6,298 nt of DNA from Deltaproteobacteria bacterium. Lineage in GTDB: Bacteria > Desulfobacterota > Desulfarculia > Desulfarculales > Desulfarculaceae. The notes under the pieces were generated by a model, which ran no database searches, was not told the origin of the DNA, and saw only the letters and a program-made list of their open reading frames with translations. This document shows positions 1-4,836 of the stretch, in pieces. The stretch covers positions 1-6,298 of the forward strand of contig JAKAGJ010000138.1 in assembly GCA_021815655.1 (NCBI GenBank), in the 5' to 3' direction. The stretch's first letter is position 1. The number at the start of each line of letters is the position of its first letter. A program made the position numbers and the translations under genes.

Positions 1-1028
1 CGCGACAGGCGCTGGGCCTCGTTCACGGCGTCGGCGGCCTGCTCCAGTTCCACGCGCCGCTCCAGGGCCATCTCCACCGCCTTGTCCTCGGAGATGTTCA
101 GCGCCTGGTAGGACAGGGGGGCCTCCAGCAGGATGGCCTCGTCCTGCTTGAGGGCCAAAAGCACCTTGAGGTTGTCGGCGGCGTCCTGAAAGCCCTCGCG
201 GGCGTTGGTGAGGCTGTCCTCGGCCTGCTTGAGCTGGATGGAGGCGCGAAAGACATCGATGGGGGTGGCCAGGCCGGCCTTTTCCTTGGCCATGGCCGCC
301 TGGGCGAAGCCGCTCAAGCGCCGGGCGGCGTCCTCGTTCAGGCGCACCAGTTCCCGCTGGCGGATCACCTCGTAGACCCCGGAGACGGTCTCCACCACGG
401 TGCTCACCTGGGCCAGGTAAAAGGAGCGGCGGGCGGTGCGGTCCCAGTACTGGGCGCCTTGCACCGGCGAGAGGTTGAACTCGCGGCTGGTGCCCCGGAA
501 CAGGGGCTGGGTCAGGCGCATGTCCAGGCCGGTCTTGTAGGAATCACCGCTGAGCGAGACCACGGGCGCCACGCTGGCCTTGGTGCCGGTGGAGAATTTT
601 TTCTCCAGCTTGAGCCCCAGGGCATAGGTGTTGTAGCCGCTGTCGCTGTCGGCGGAACTGAAGGACACGCCGGCCTGGGGGTATATCTTCAGCTCGAAGT
701 CGGATTCAGCCACCACGGTGGTCAGGCGGGCGCTTTCCAGGTTGTCCTGGCTGTTGGCCAGATTGCGGTTGGCCACCAGGGCTCGGTTGATGGCTTCGGC
801 CAAGGTCAGGTGCAGGGGCGTGTCCGCGCGGGCCGGCAGGCGGGGCCGTTTTTCGGCTCCGGGCAGCACCACGGGCTTGAGCGGGGGCTGGCTGTCCGGC
901 GCCGACTGCCGCGCGGGCGGGACGGGGGCCGGGGCATCCTCGGCGGCGGCCGCGCCGCCAACGGCGGCCAGGGCCAGGAGCAGCCAAAGCGCCCCCAACC
1001 AAATGGCGCCCGGGCGGGGAGGAGCCAA
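1..1028 (-). CDS. TolC-family outer-membrane efflux protein, C-terminus cut by window edge
   Basis: Translating the minus strand from about 1028 down to base 3 gives an open frame of about 342 codons that leaves the window without a stop. It begins with a hydrophobic signal peptide (core WLGALWLLLALAAVGG, then AAAAED) and a Pro-rich linker. The TolC/OEP signature follows: LTLAEAINRALVANRNL, and further on a long helical region (AQAAMAKEKAGLATPIDVF, then SIQLKQAEDSL) and a second half-repeat ending in MALERRVELEQAADAV. This family forms trimeric outer-membrane channels with periplasmic coiled-coil tunnels that serve ABC, RND or type I exporters. The frame has no ATG near the signal peptide. 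TTG at 1028 is preferred because GGGAGGAGG lies just upstream, though the spacing is very short; TTG at 1055, TTG at 998 or ATT at 1004 are alternatives. It lies 41 nt after the stop of the upstream exported-protein gene, so they are probably one operon. Family is confident; start is not. Confidence 0.9.
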   Translation of the reverse strand, partial: MAPPRPGAIWLGALWLLLALAAVGGAAAAEDAPAPVPPARQSAPDSQPPLKPVVLPGAEKRPRLPARADTPLHLTLAEAINRALVANRNLANSQDNLESARLTTVVAESDFELKIYPQAGVSFSSADSDSGYNTYALGLKLEKKFSTGTKASVAPVVSLSGDSYKTGLDMRLTQPLFRGTSREFNLSPVQGAQYWDRTARRSFYLAQVSTVVETVSGVYEVIRQRELVRLNEDAARRLSGFAQAAMAKEKAGLATPIDVFRASIQLKQAEDSLTNAREGFQDAADNLKVLLALKQDEAILLEAPLSYQALNISEDKAVEMALERRVELEQAADAVNEAQRLS

Positions 1029-1046
1029 CCTCCTCCCGCCCGGGCG
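1007..1046 (-). terminator. Strong GC hairpin between the exported-protein gene and the TolC gene
   Basis: A 12-bp perfect stem (1007-1018 with 1035-1046), one bulged G at 1019 and a further 5 bp (1020-1024 with 1030-1034) close a 5-nt loop at 1025-1029. On the minus strand it begins 23 nt after the stop codon at 1070-1072 and is followed by CCATTTGGTTGG, a poor U-tract. It may act as a partial terminator or attenuator, or as an mRNA structure that hides translation signals: the AGGAGG of the TolC gene lies in the stem and the candidate TTG start in the loop. Confidence 0.6.
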
Positions 1047-1069
1047 GCTTGACAAATAATACGCTGTGG

Positions 1070-2173
1070 CTACTGGGTGCAAACCGTGAAGTTGGTTTCT
1101 TCGCCCGCCGGCATGGACCAGTTCAACTTGCTTGGCTTGCCCGAGGCCACGTCGGAGAGAATGATGGCCCCGCGGTTGGGGGGCTCGTCGGACTGGTTGA
1201 TGGCCACCACGGTGATGGTATTGGTGGCGGGGCACTTGTTGAGATTGATGGTGGTGCTGGTGCCCGAGTGGTTGAGCATGATCTCACCCAGGACGATCTC
1301 GCCGTTGACCTTCACGTGCACCACCATGTCGTCGTCGCGCACCGTGGGGTCGTCCACCAGGGCGGTGAGGGTGACGGTGGTCTTGGTGACCGTGGTGTCG
1401 CCGGAGCACTGGCAGGCGACAGGGGCGGGGCTGCTGCTTCCGCCGCCACCACCGCCACTGTTGGCCGCCGCCGCGATGGCGATGCCGCCGCCCACCAACA
1501 CCGCGCCGCCGGCGACCAGCAGGGCCGTCTTGGTGGAGATGCCGCCGTAGGTCACGGGCACCGAGCCGCCATAGGATGCCCCGCTGGCCGTGGTGGCGCT
1601 GGCGGGGGCGTCGGTCAGGCCGGCCAGGGCGCCGTAGCACTGGGAGGGGTCGGTGGTGTTGATGATGACGTTGTCATCGAAGCCGGCCAGGGTCTTGGGA
1701 GCGGGGGAGTGCTCCATGTAGACATTGACCCGGCGCTGGGAGGCGGTGTCCTGCCAGGAGGGCGCGGACTGGTCGTATTTAACCGGCACCAGGAGGTTGC
1801 CGGACTTGACCACCGAGCGCTGGCCATTGACGGCCAACAGGGCATACTCAATGCCCGTGGCGCCCTTGGCCGCGGCGGGCAACTCGGCCACGTAGGTGTC
1901 GGCGCCGGTCTTGACCATGTCCACATGGGCGAAATCGGTGGAGGTCTTGGCGGCGCGGAAATAGCAGCGCACCAGTTGAATGCCCTGGGGGTCGGTGACC
2001 TTGGCCTCCACCTTGATGCGCCGCGCCGGCACCACGTACTCCAGCGGCTGGTGCTCTATGGCGGTTTGGGGCTGGGCTGCCGACGCGTAGCTGGGGGTAA
2101 GGCCCAGGAGCATGCTCAGGCAGAGCAGGGCCACCAGGGGCGGGCTGGCTAATTTCCTCAGTAGTTTCGGCAT
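1070..2173 (-). CDS. Exported protein with internal membrane helix and Gly run; function unknown
   Basis: 367 aa. ATG is supported by AGAAAGGA (2181-2188) 7 nt upstream. Residues 1-33 are a signal peptide (MPKLLRKLA, hydrophobic core, end near YASAA). Residues about 42-132 look like an Ig/fibronectin-type beta domain (IKVEAKVTDPQGIQLVRCYF, later GADTYVAELPA and GIEYALLAVNG). A linker rich in Ala, Ser and Thr leads to one hydrophobic helix at about 214-237 (ALLVAGGAVLVGGGIAIAAA), then GGGGGGSSS (240-248). The C-terminal 110 residues are predicted beta-rich (TVTLTALVDDP, NTITVVAINQSDEPPN) and contain four of the seven cysteines. I do not recognise a named family. The second helix could anchor the C-terminal domain across a membrane. 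The gene lies directly upstream of the TolC gene, so a role as an envelope accessory of that exporter is plausible but unproven. It has its own AT-rich upstream region and a folded leader. Confidence 0.85.
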   Translation of the reverse strand: MPKLLRKLASPPLVALLCLSMLLGLTPSYASAAQPQTAIEHQPLEYVVPARRIKVEAKVTDPQGIQLVRCYFRAAKTSTDFAHVDMVKTGADTYVAELPAAAKGATGIEYALLAVNGQRSVVKSGNLLVPVKYDQSAPSWQDTASQRRVNVYMEHSPAPKTLAGFDDNVIINTTDPSQCYGALAGLTDAPASATTASGASYGGSVPVTYGGISTKTALLVAGGAVLVGGGIAIAAAANSGGGGGGSSSPAPVACQCSGDTTVTKTTVTLTALVDDPTVRDDDMVVHVKVNGEIVLGEIMLNHSGTSTTINLNKCPATNTITVVAINQSDEPPNRGAIILSDVASGKPSKLNWSMPAGEETNFTVCTQ

Positions 2174-2202
2174 GCAATAATCCTTTCTGCTGATTGCTTG
2201 GT

Positions 2203-2253
2203 CGTGGGCAACTCACCCGTCCGCCTGAACAGGCGCGCCCAGTTATTGCCACG
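2203..2253 (-). promoter_or_regulatory. Folded 5' leader upstream of the exported-protein gene
   Basis: On the minus strand CGTGGCAA (2253-2246) can pair with TTGCCCACG (2211-2203), giving 8 bp with one bulged C. Inside this lies a near-perfect hairpin, CGCCTG-AA-CAGGCG (2222-2235). The structure ends about 30 nt before the ATG at 2173 and leaves the ribosome-binding site free. It could be a regulatory or stabilising leader. The piece just upstream (2253-2265, minus-strand GGGACGTAAGGCC) recalls the core of the GEMM-I cyclic-di-GMP riboswitch, but the remaining conserved parts are missing. Confidence 0.4.
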
Positions 2254-2285
2254 GCCTTACGTCCCTGGCTTAATGGCTGGAGTAT

Positions 2286-2317
2286 ATTATCCTCTGTCGA
2301 TCACCCATGAGTTACAA
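2286..2317 (-). promoter_or_regulatory. Candidate promoter of the exported-protein/TolC operon
   Basis: In the AT-rich stretch upstream of the exported-protein gene the minus strand reads GATAAT (2291-2286), five of six to the -10 consensus, within GGATAATATACT. The best -35-like hexamer is TTGTAA (2317-2312), but its spacer is 20 nt, longer than usual. Transcription from here would give a leader of roughly 105 nt that contains the hairpins at 2203-2253. Confidence 0.3.
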
Positions 2318-2334
2318 TAAAACGTCAGGCGTTG

Positions 2335-2351
2335 TACAGGTAAAAACTGTA
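2335..2351. promoter_or_regulatory. Short perfect inverted repeat, possible operator
   Basis: TACAG (2335-2339) and CTGTA (2347-2351) are perfect reverse complements with 7 nt between them, in the AT-rich region upstream of the exported-protein gene's candidate promoter. The size and place would suit a dimeric regulator. It is not a LexA box, because the half-sites are in the opposite order (ACAG...CTGT). Chance occurrence is possible. Confidence 0.2.
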
Positions 2352-2399
2352 TTTTAGAGTTGCCTTCACCCATTTTACCGTTCATGAAACCTGTGGAGA

Positions 2400-2474
2400 G
2401 CCACCATACACAAGTAGGAGGCCTAAATCCAGCTTTTAGTGTATCTGATCCTCAAAACTACCAGATATGGTGGC
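2400..2474. repeat. 75-bp segment bounded by 9-bp inverted repeats
   Basis: GCCACCATA (2400-2408) is repeated inverted as TATGGTGGC (2466-2474). A second inverted pair, TATCTG (2442-2447) and CAGATA (2462-2467), lies inside and overlaps the right end. The segment is AT-richer than its right flank. It might be a degenerate miniature element or a structured RNA. I see no target-site duplication, so the call stays weak. Confidence 0.25.
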
Positions 2475-2653
2475 ACACCGTCCCTTGGACGGCCCCGGGG
2501 CGTCTCTCCCAACTCTAATAGTGGCTGGCGGGAGAGGCGCTTGGCGTAGGTGCGGGCAGTCCAGGCCGGAGGCAGGCCATATCCTGGCGCGAGGGGCAAG
2601 GGTTGCGGCAAGTGGGTAGGCGGGCGCGCCGGCCCGGCCAAGTGGGCAGGCCA

Positions 2654-2697
2654 ATGAGGGTGTAGCCTCATCGGGGTGGGCCCGGAACCCGGGTCCC
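2654..2697 (-). terminator. Two small hairpins downstream of the lipoprotein gene
   Basis: Reading the minus strand past the lipoprotein stop (2740) there is first a hairpin at 2697-2678 (8 bp, GGG plus CCCGG arms, one bulged base, 3-nt loop). It is followed by a perfect 6-bp hairpin at 2671-2654 (ATGAGG and CCTCAT, 6-nt loop). Neither is followed by a U-run, so intrinsic termination is only a possibility. Confidence 0.3.
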
Positions 2698-2739
2698 AGC
2701 AGGGGGGACGCCGGCGCGGGGGCAGGGGGGCTGGTCAGC

Positions 2740-2895
2740 CTAGCGCCAGGGGTCCAGGTTCCATTCCATTTCTTGGGACCGGCGCTGATCCTCATAGACA
2801 TCGGGCTTGCCACCATTGGTGGAGGCGCAGCCGGCCAGGAAGGTGCCCAGGCTGAGCAGGCTCAGCAGCAACGCCAGCAGAACCTTGGTCCTCAT
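2740..2895 (-). CDS. Small outer-membrane-type lipoprotein, 51 aa
   Basis: The protein has an n-region MRTK, a hydrophobic core of Leu-rich residues 5-20 and a clear lipobox LAGC with the modified cysteine at residue 23. Residue +2 is Ala, so sorting to the outer membrane is expected. The mature part is only 29 residues, polar and charged, ending MEWNLDPWR. The ATG at 2895 is chosen over an upstream in-frame ATG (2979) because CAGGAG lies 7 nt ahead and the signal peptide starts there; the upstream extension (28 residues) looks non-coding. It does not match a family I can name. Its short size recalls entericidin-like lipoproteins, but the sequence does not. It stands alone, with a hairpin terminator-like structure upstream (3017-3050) separating it from the next gene. 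Confidence 0.8.
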   Translation of the reverse strand: MRTKVLLALLLSLLSLGTFLAGCASTNGGKPDVYEDQRRSQEMEWNLDPWR

Positions 2896-2911
2896 AATTA
2901 CGCTCCTGACC

Positions 2912-2942
2912 ATGTAAGAGGAACCAACCACGCCCCGGTCAA
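2912..2942 (-). promoter_or_regulatory. Candidate promoter of the lipoprotein gene
   Basis: The minus strand carries TTGACC (2942-2937), five of six to the -35 consensus. A weak -10 follows, either TTACAT (2917-2912, 19-nt spacer) or TCTTAC (2919-2914, 17-nt spacer). The -35 lies in the 6-nt loop of an inverted repeat GCCCC/GGGGC (2932-2936 and 2943-2947). Confidence 0.3.
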
Positions 2943-3016
2943 GGGGCCTGGTTAATTTGTGGGATCGCGGCGTGGCCATGTAACCATTTTAAGCCTGGCA
3001 GACGCGGCTGGCGACA

Positions 3017-3050
3017 GCAAACCCCCGGCCCAGACGGGCCGGGGGTTTGC
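3017..3050 (-). terminator. Perfect 15-bp hairpin, terminator of the 29-aa membrane-protein gene
   Basis: GCAAACCCCCGGCCC (3017-3031) and its exact complement (3036-3050) enclose a tetraloop. On the minus strand it begins 39 nt after the stop at 3089. The A/T triplets sit inside the stem base and no long U-run follows, as is common in GC-rich genomes. It is symmetrical and could also act on the plus strand, where there is no gene to end. Its position supports the 29-aa frame being a real transcription unit. Confidence 0.75.
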
Positions 3051-3088
3051 CGGGCAATACCTTTAGAGGCTGATCTGGCGGCTGGCGG

Positions 3089-3178
3089 CTACTCGCCCTT
3101 GGTGGCCAACAAGGCGATGGCGGTCACCACGGACCAGAAACAGGCCGCCACCAGGGCCCCGCCGATGACTTGCAGCAT
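3089..3178 (-). CDS. 29-aa single-helix membrane microprotein
   Basis: The frame reads MLQVIGGALVAACFWSVVTA followed by IALLATKGE and a TAG stop. Residues 2-25 form one uncharged hydrophobic helix with a GG pair near the start, and the tail KGE is charged. The ATG is preceded by GGGAGG with 6 nt between, a near-ideal ribosome-binding site, and a perfect hairpin follows the gene at 3017-3050. These flanks are the main evidence that such a short frame is translated. I find no match to known small membrane subunits such as CydX or KdpF. The 176 nt upstream hold no clear promoter (only TTGGCG and TACTAC, 15 nt apart), so it may be co-transcribed with the repeat protein at 3627-3355. Function unknown; small proteins of this shape often modulate a larger membrane complex. 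Confidence 0.65.
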   Translation of the reverse strand: MLQVIGGALVAACFWSVVTAIALLATKGE

Positions 3179-3354
3179 GACAATCCTCCCGAAAAGAGTC
3201 GACTGTTGACGGCGCCATGGTAGTACAAGACCCCGGGCATCGCCAAACTATTTTTCGGCCTTTACGCCTCCATGGCCTTGTCGCTCCAGCCGGTGGCCGC
3301 CGTCATGGCCGAAAAGACGCTGGCGGGCCGGGCCATCGGCGCTGCCTTTGTTGT

Positions 3355-3627
3355 CTACCGCCCCGCGATGGTGCCCACGCGGCGTCCGCTGGCATTGCGC
3401 ACCGTCCATCCTGACCTTGAGGGTTCCATGGTGCCCACGCGGTGGCCGCTGGCGTCGCGGATGGTCCATGTCCCACAGGAGGCGGACCCCGGGGCCCTGC
3501 CCGAGCCGCGACTTACGGTGCCCTCACCCGCGAAGCGGCTGGCCTGGCGCAACAGCTCGGCATCGCTGATGGCCAAGGCGGGAGTGGCCAGGGCCAATAT
3601 CAGCAGGCATACGCATATTAGGCGCAT
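3355..3627 (-). CDS. Small secreted protein with two WTxR-ASG-RVGT repeats, 90 aa
   Basis: Residues 1-19 are a signal peptide (MRLICVCLLILALATPALA). A short polar helix follows (SDAELLRQASRFAG), then a Gly/Ser linker with one Cys (residue 51). Two copies of a 20-residue repeat come next: TWTIRDASGHRVGTM (about 53-67) and GWTVRNASGRRVGTI (about 73-87). Repeats of this W-x-x-R-D-x-x-G-x-x-x-G-T/Y-I kind are seen in beta-flower-like secreted proteins. That link is from memory of the pattern and tentative. With only two units the fold may be incomplete or need oligomers. ATG at 3627 is chosen over the upstream ATG at 3678 because GGGGAG lies just ahead and the signal peptide starts there. The gene lies 72 nt after the crotonase gene and has its own candidate promoter. 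Confidence 0.75.
   Translation of the reverse strand: MRLICVCLLILALATPALAISDAELLRQASRFAGEGTVSRGSGRAPGSASCGTWTIRDASGHRVGTMEPSRSGWTVRNASGRRVGTIAGR
3368..3468. repeat. 60-bp tandem repeat inside the secreted protein gene
   Basis: The block ATGGTGCCCACGCGG occurs at 3368 and again at 3428, exactly 60 nt apart. Similarity continues for about 42 nt, with roughly 34 matches by eye. The shift is 20 codons, so it encodes the two protein repeats. The DNA likeness suggests a fairly recent in-frame duplication, or conservation of the repeat itself. Confidence 0.7.
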
Positions 3628-3677
3628 GGCTCTCCCCTGGTTGACGCTAGGTGACACATTTGGCTTCATATGGAGCA

Positions 3678-3705
3678 ATTATCTGAAATAAATGATAATT
3701 ATGAA
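3678..3705 (-). promoter_or_regulatory. Candidate promoter of the secreted repeat-protein gene
   Basis: The minus strand has TTCATA (3705-3700) and GATAAT (3683-3678) with a 16-nt spacer, four and five of six to the sigma-70 consensus. The expected start lies about 45 nt before the ATG at 3627. The site overlaps the last codons of the crotonase gene. A perfect AATTATC/GATAATT inverted repeat (3677-3683 and 3694-3700) covers the -10 and most of the spacer and could be a repressor site, for example of Fur type. Confidence 0.45.
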
Positions 3706-4475
3706 CGGGCCTTGATCTGGGCCATCATGGCCAGCACCGCCTGCAAATGCTCGGGCGTGGCCATGGCCTGCTTGAACAGGTCGATCTCGTAGCCCAGGGT
3801 CTGCTCCAGGGTGCTCTCGGCGCCGTGGCGCAGGATGGCCTTGGCCATGCGCACCGCCGGCTGGGGATGCTGGGCGATGGTGTTGGCCAACTCCAGGGCC
3901 GCCGGCAGCAGGTCCTCGGGCGCCGTGACGCGGTTGACCAGGCCCAGGGACAATGCCTCGGCGGCGTCGACTTGGCGGGCGGTGAGCACCAGCTCCATGG
4001 CCCGGCCCAGCCCCAGCATGCGCGGCAGCATGAAGGCGGAGCCGAACTCGGGGGTGACGCCTATGCGCACGAAGCCGCAGGAGAACACGGCCTGGCTGCT
4101 GGCCAGGCGCACGTCGCATAACAGGGGCATGGTGAAACCCCAGCCCACGGCGACGCCGTTGATGGCCGCGATCATGGGCTTGGGGAAGTTGGCCAGGGCA
4201 CGGGGGAAGTCCAGGTCGGCAAAGCGCTCGCGCGCCTGCCAGTCGCCGGATTGGGCCATGGCGGCGAAGCGCTTCAGATCGCCTCCGGCGCTGAAGGCCC
4301 GACCCGCGCCGGTTATGACCAACGCGGCCACGCTGTCATCCAGGCGGGCGTCCTCCAGGGCGCTCATCATGCCCGCCTTGATGTCCTCGTTGAGGGCGTT
4401 GAGCTGCGCCGGGCGGTTGAGGGTCAAAAGGCGCACGGCGCCGCGTTCTTCCACTAGTACGGCATTATGGTCCAC
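3699..4475 (-). CDS. Crotonase-fold enoyl-CoA hydratase/isomerase family protein, probably isomerase type
   Basis: 258 aa, the usual crotonase length. The family acts on acyl-CoA thioesters in the cytoplasm. Visible marks are NRPAQLNALN (20-29), the first oxyanion-hole segment GAGRAFSAGGDL (56-67), the second segment NGVAVGWGFTMPLLCD (106-121) and IGVTPEFGSAFMLPR (138-152). Aligned by eye with rat enoyl-CoA hydratase, the two catalytic glutamates (144 and 164) fall on Thr115 and Phe135, so simple hydratase chemistry is unlikely. A glutamate is present at 143 in TPEFGS, where delta3,delta2-enoyl-CoA isomerases carry their catalytic base (VPEG or VPEA type). I therefore infer an isomerase or related activity in fatty-acid or aromatic-acid breakdown. 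The start is GTG, supported by GAGGA 6 nt upstream. It is divergent from the MoxR gene. Confidence 0.9.
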   Translation of the reverse strand: MDHNAVLVEERGAVRLLTLNRPAQLNALNEDIKAGMMSALEDARLDDSVAALVITGAGRAFSAGGDLKRFAAMAQSGDWQARERFADLDFPRALANFPKPMIAAINGVAVGWGFTMPLLCDVRLASSQAVFSCGFVRIGVTPEFGSAFMLPRMLGLGRAMELVLTARQVDAAEALSLGLVNRVTAPEDLLPAALELANTIAQHPQPAVRMAKAILRHGAESTLEQTLGYEIDLFKQAMATPEHLQAVLAMMAQIKARS

Positions 4476-4528
4476 GGTTGGTCCTCGCTGGGCGTTTAGG
4501 GTTGGGCGTTCACGCTGCGGGCACCCCC

Positions 4529-4557
4529 AGGCTAGCCCAGGACGGGCCGGCTGTCAA
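4529..4557 (-). promoter_or_regulatory. Promoter of the crotonase gene
   Basis: The minus strand has a perfect -35, TTGACA (4557-4552), a 17-nt spacer and a weak -10, TAGCCT (4534-4529), about 50 nt before the GTG start. The -35 falls in the 5-nt loop, plus one arm base, of a perfect 6-bp inverted repeat CCGGCT/AGCCGG (4547-4552 and 4558-4563), which could be a binding site. Confidence 0.5.
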
Positions 4558-4584
4558 AGCCGGGGCCGAACCCCCAGGGCCGGC

Positions 4585-4613
4585 TTGCCAAAAACCCGGC
4601 GGGGGATTAAAGT
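4585..4613 (+). promoter_or_regulatory. Candidate promoter of the MoxR/VWA operon
   Basis: TTGCCA (4585-4590) and TAAAGT (4608-4613) are separated by 17 nt and match the consensus at five and four of six positions. The leader would be about 220 nt. An interrupted inverted repeat (4571-4583 with 4596-4605) spans the -35 and spacer. The -35 lies 27 nt from the crotonase -35 on the other strand, so the two promoters would fire away from each other. Confidence 0.35.
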
Positions 4614-4836
4614 CTAGGCTGGCCAACGGGGCGCCAGGCCCCGTCCGGCGCGGAAACATTTCCTCGGCCTCTTGCAGGCCCGCAGCGGCGGCCAGGCGCA
4701 CCCCTTGCCCGGCCAGGATCGCCCGCGCGGGACCAGGATGGGGAGGCTCGCCGCCTTATAGCCCCCTCACGCTGATATACCCCCGGCGACCGCCTCCCGC
4801 TTGTCCAAGGCGGGACGCACGCGCAAAGGAGTGCAC

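Larger units (their letters stand above)
2174..2739. other. 566-nt stretch without a convincing gene
   Basis: The left part (2174-2290) is the probable 5' leader of the exported-protein gene, with strong inverted repeats. The middle (about 2281-2470) is clearly AT-richer than the surroundings and holds candidate promoter sequence, short inverted repeats and only a 32-codon minus-strand frame (2385-2287) with a weak AGG ahead of it. The right part (about 2475-2739) is very GC-rich, with long open frames on the minus strand rich in Pro, Arg and Ala that show no domain, no good start signal and no family resemblance. It also holds two small hairpins and an imperfect 12-mer repeated 30 nt apart (2610-2621 and 2640-2651). 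No tRNA, CRISPR or transposase was seen. Confidence 0.6.
4476..4836. other. Divergent control region between the crotonase and MoxR genes
   Basis: 361 nt without a credible gene; plus- and minus-strand frames here look like composition artefacts. It holds a good minus-strand promoter near the crotonase gene (4529-4557), a weaker plus-strand one (4585-4613) and several GC inverted repeats. One is a small hairpin (4795-4815; TCCCGC/GCGGGA arms plus two A-T pairs and one bulged base) just before the MoxR ribosome-binding site. Confidence 0.6.

Noticed and set aside
1049..2152. Plus-strand open frame of 367 codons opposite the exported-protein gene
   Set aside because: It is very rich in Gly, His and Val, with no recognisable domain. 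The minus-strand frame has a signal peptide, a membrane helix and a ribosome-binding site.
2253..2290. A complete GEMM-I cyclic-di-GMP riboswitch
   Set aside because: Only one strand of the core resembles it; the 5' GGGCAAACC, the GNRA-capped stem and its pairing partner are absent, so it is reported only as a weak finding, not as a riboswitch.
2335..2351. LexA/SOS box
   Set aside because: The half-sites are ordered ACAG...CTGT with 7 nt between, the reverse of the CTGT-N8-ACAG consensus.
2436..2816. Minus-strand frames of 82 and 126 codons in the GC-rich intergenic part
   Set aside because: Pro/Arg/Ala-rich, no start signals, and one overlaps the lipoprotein gene in another frame; typical chance frames in GC-rich DNA.
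3230..3691. Plus-strand open frame whose first part (AKLFFGLYASMALSLQPVAA and following) looks protein-like
   Set aside because: It has no good ribosome-binding site, runs antisense through the secreted repeat-protein gene, and its repeats merely mirror that gene; the minus-strand frame has a signal peptide and better start signals.
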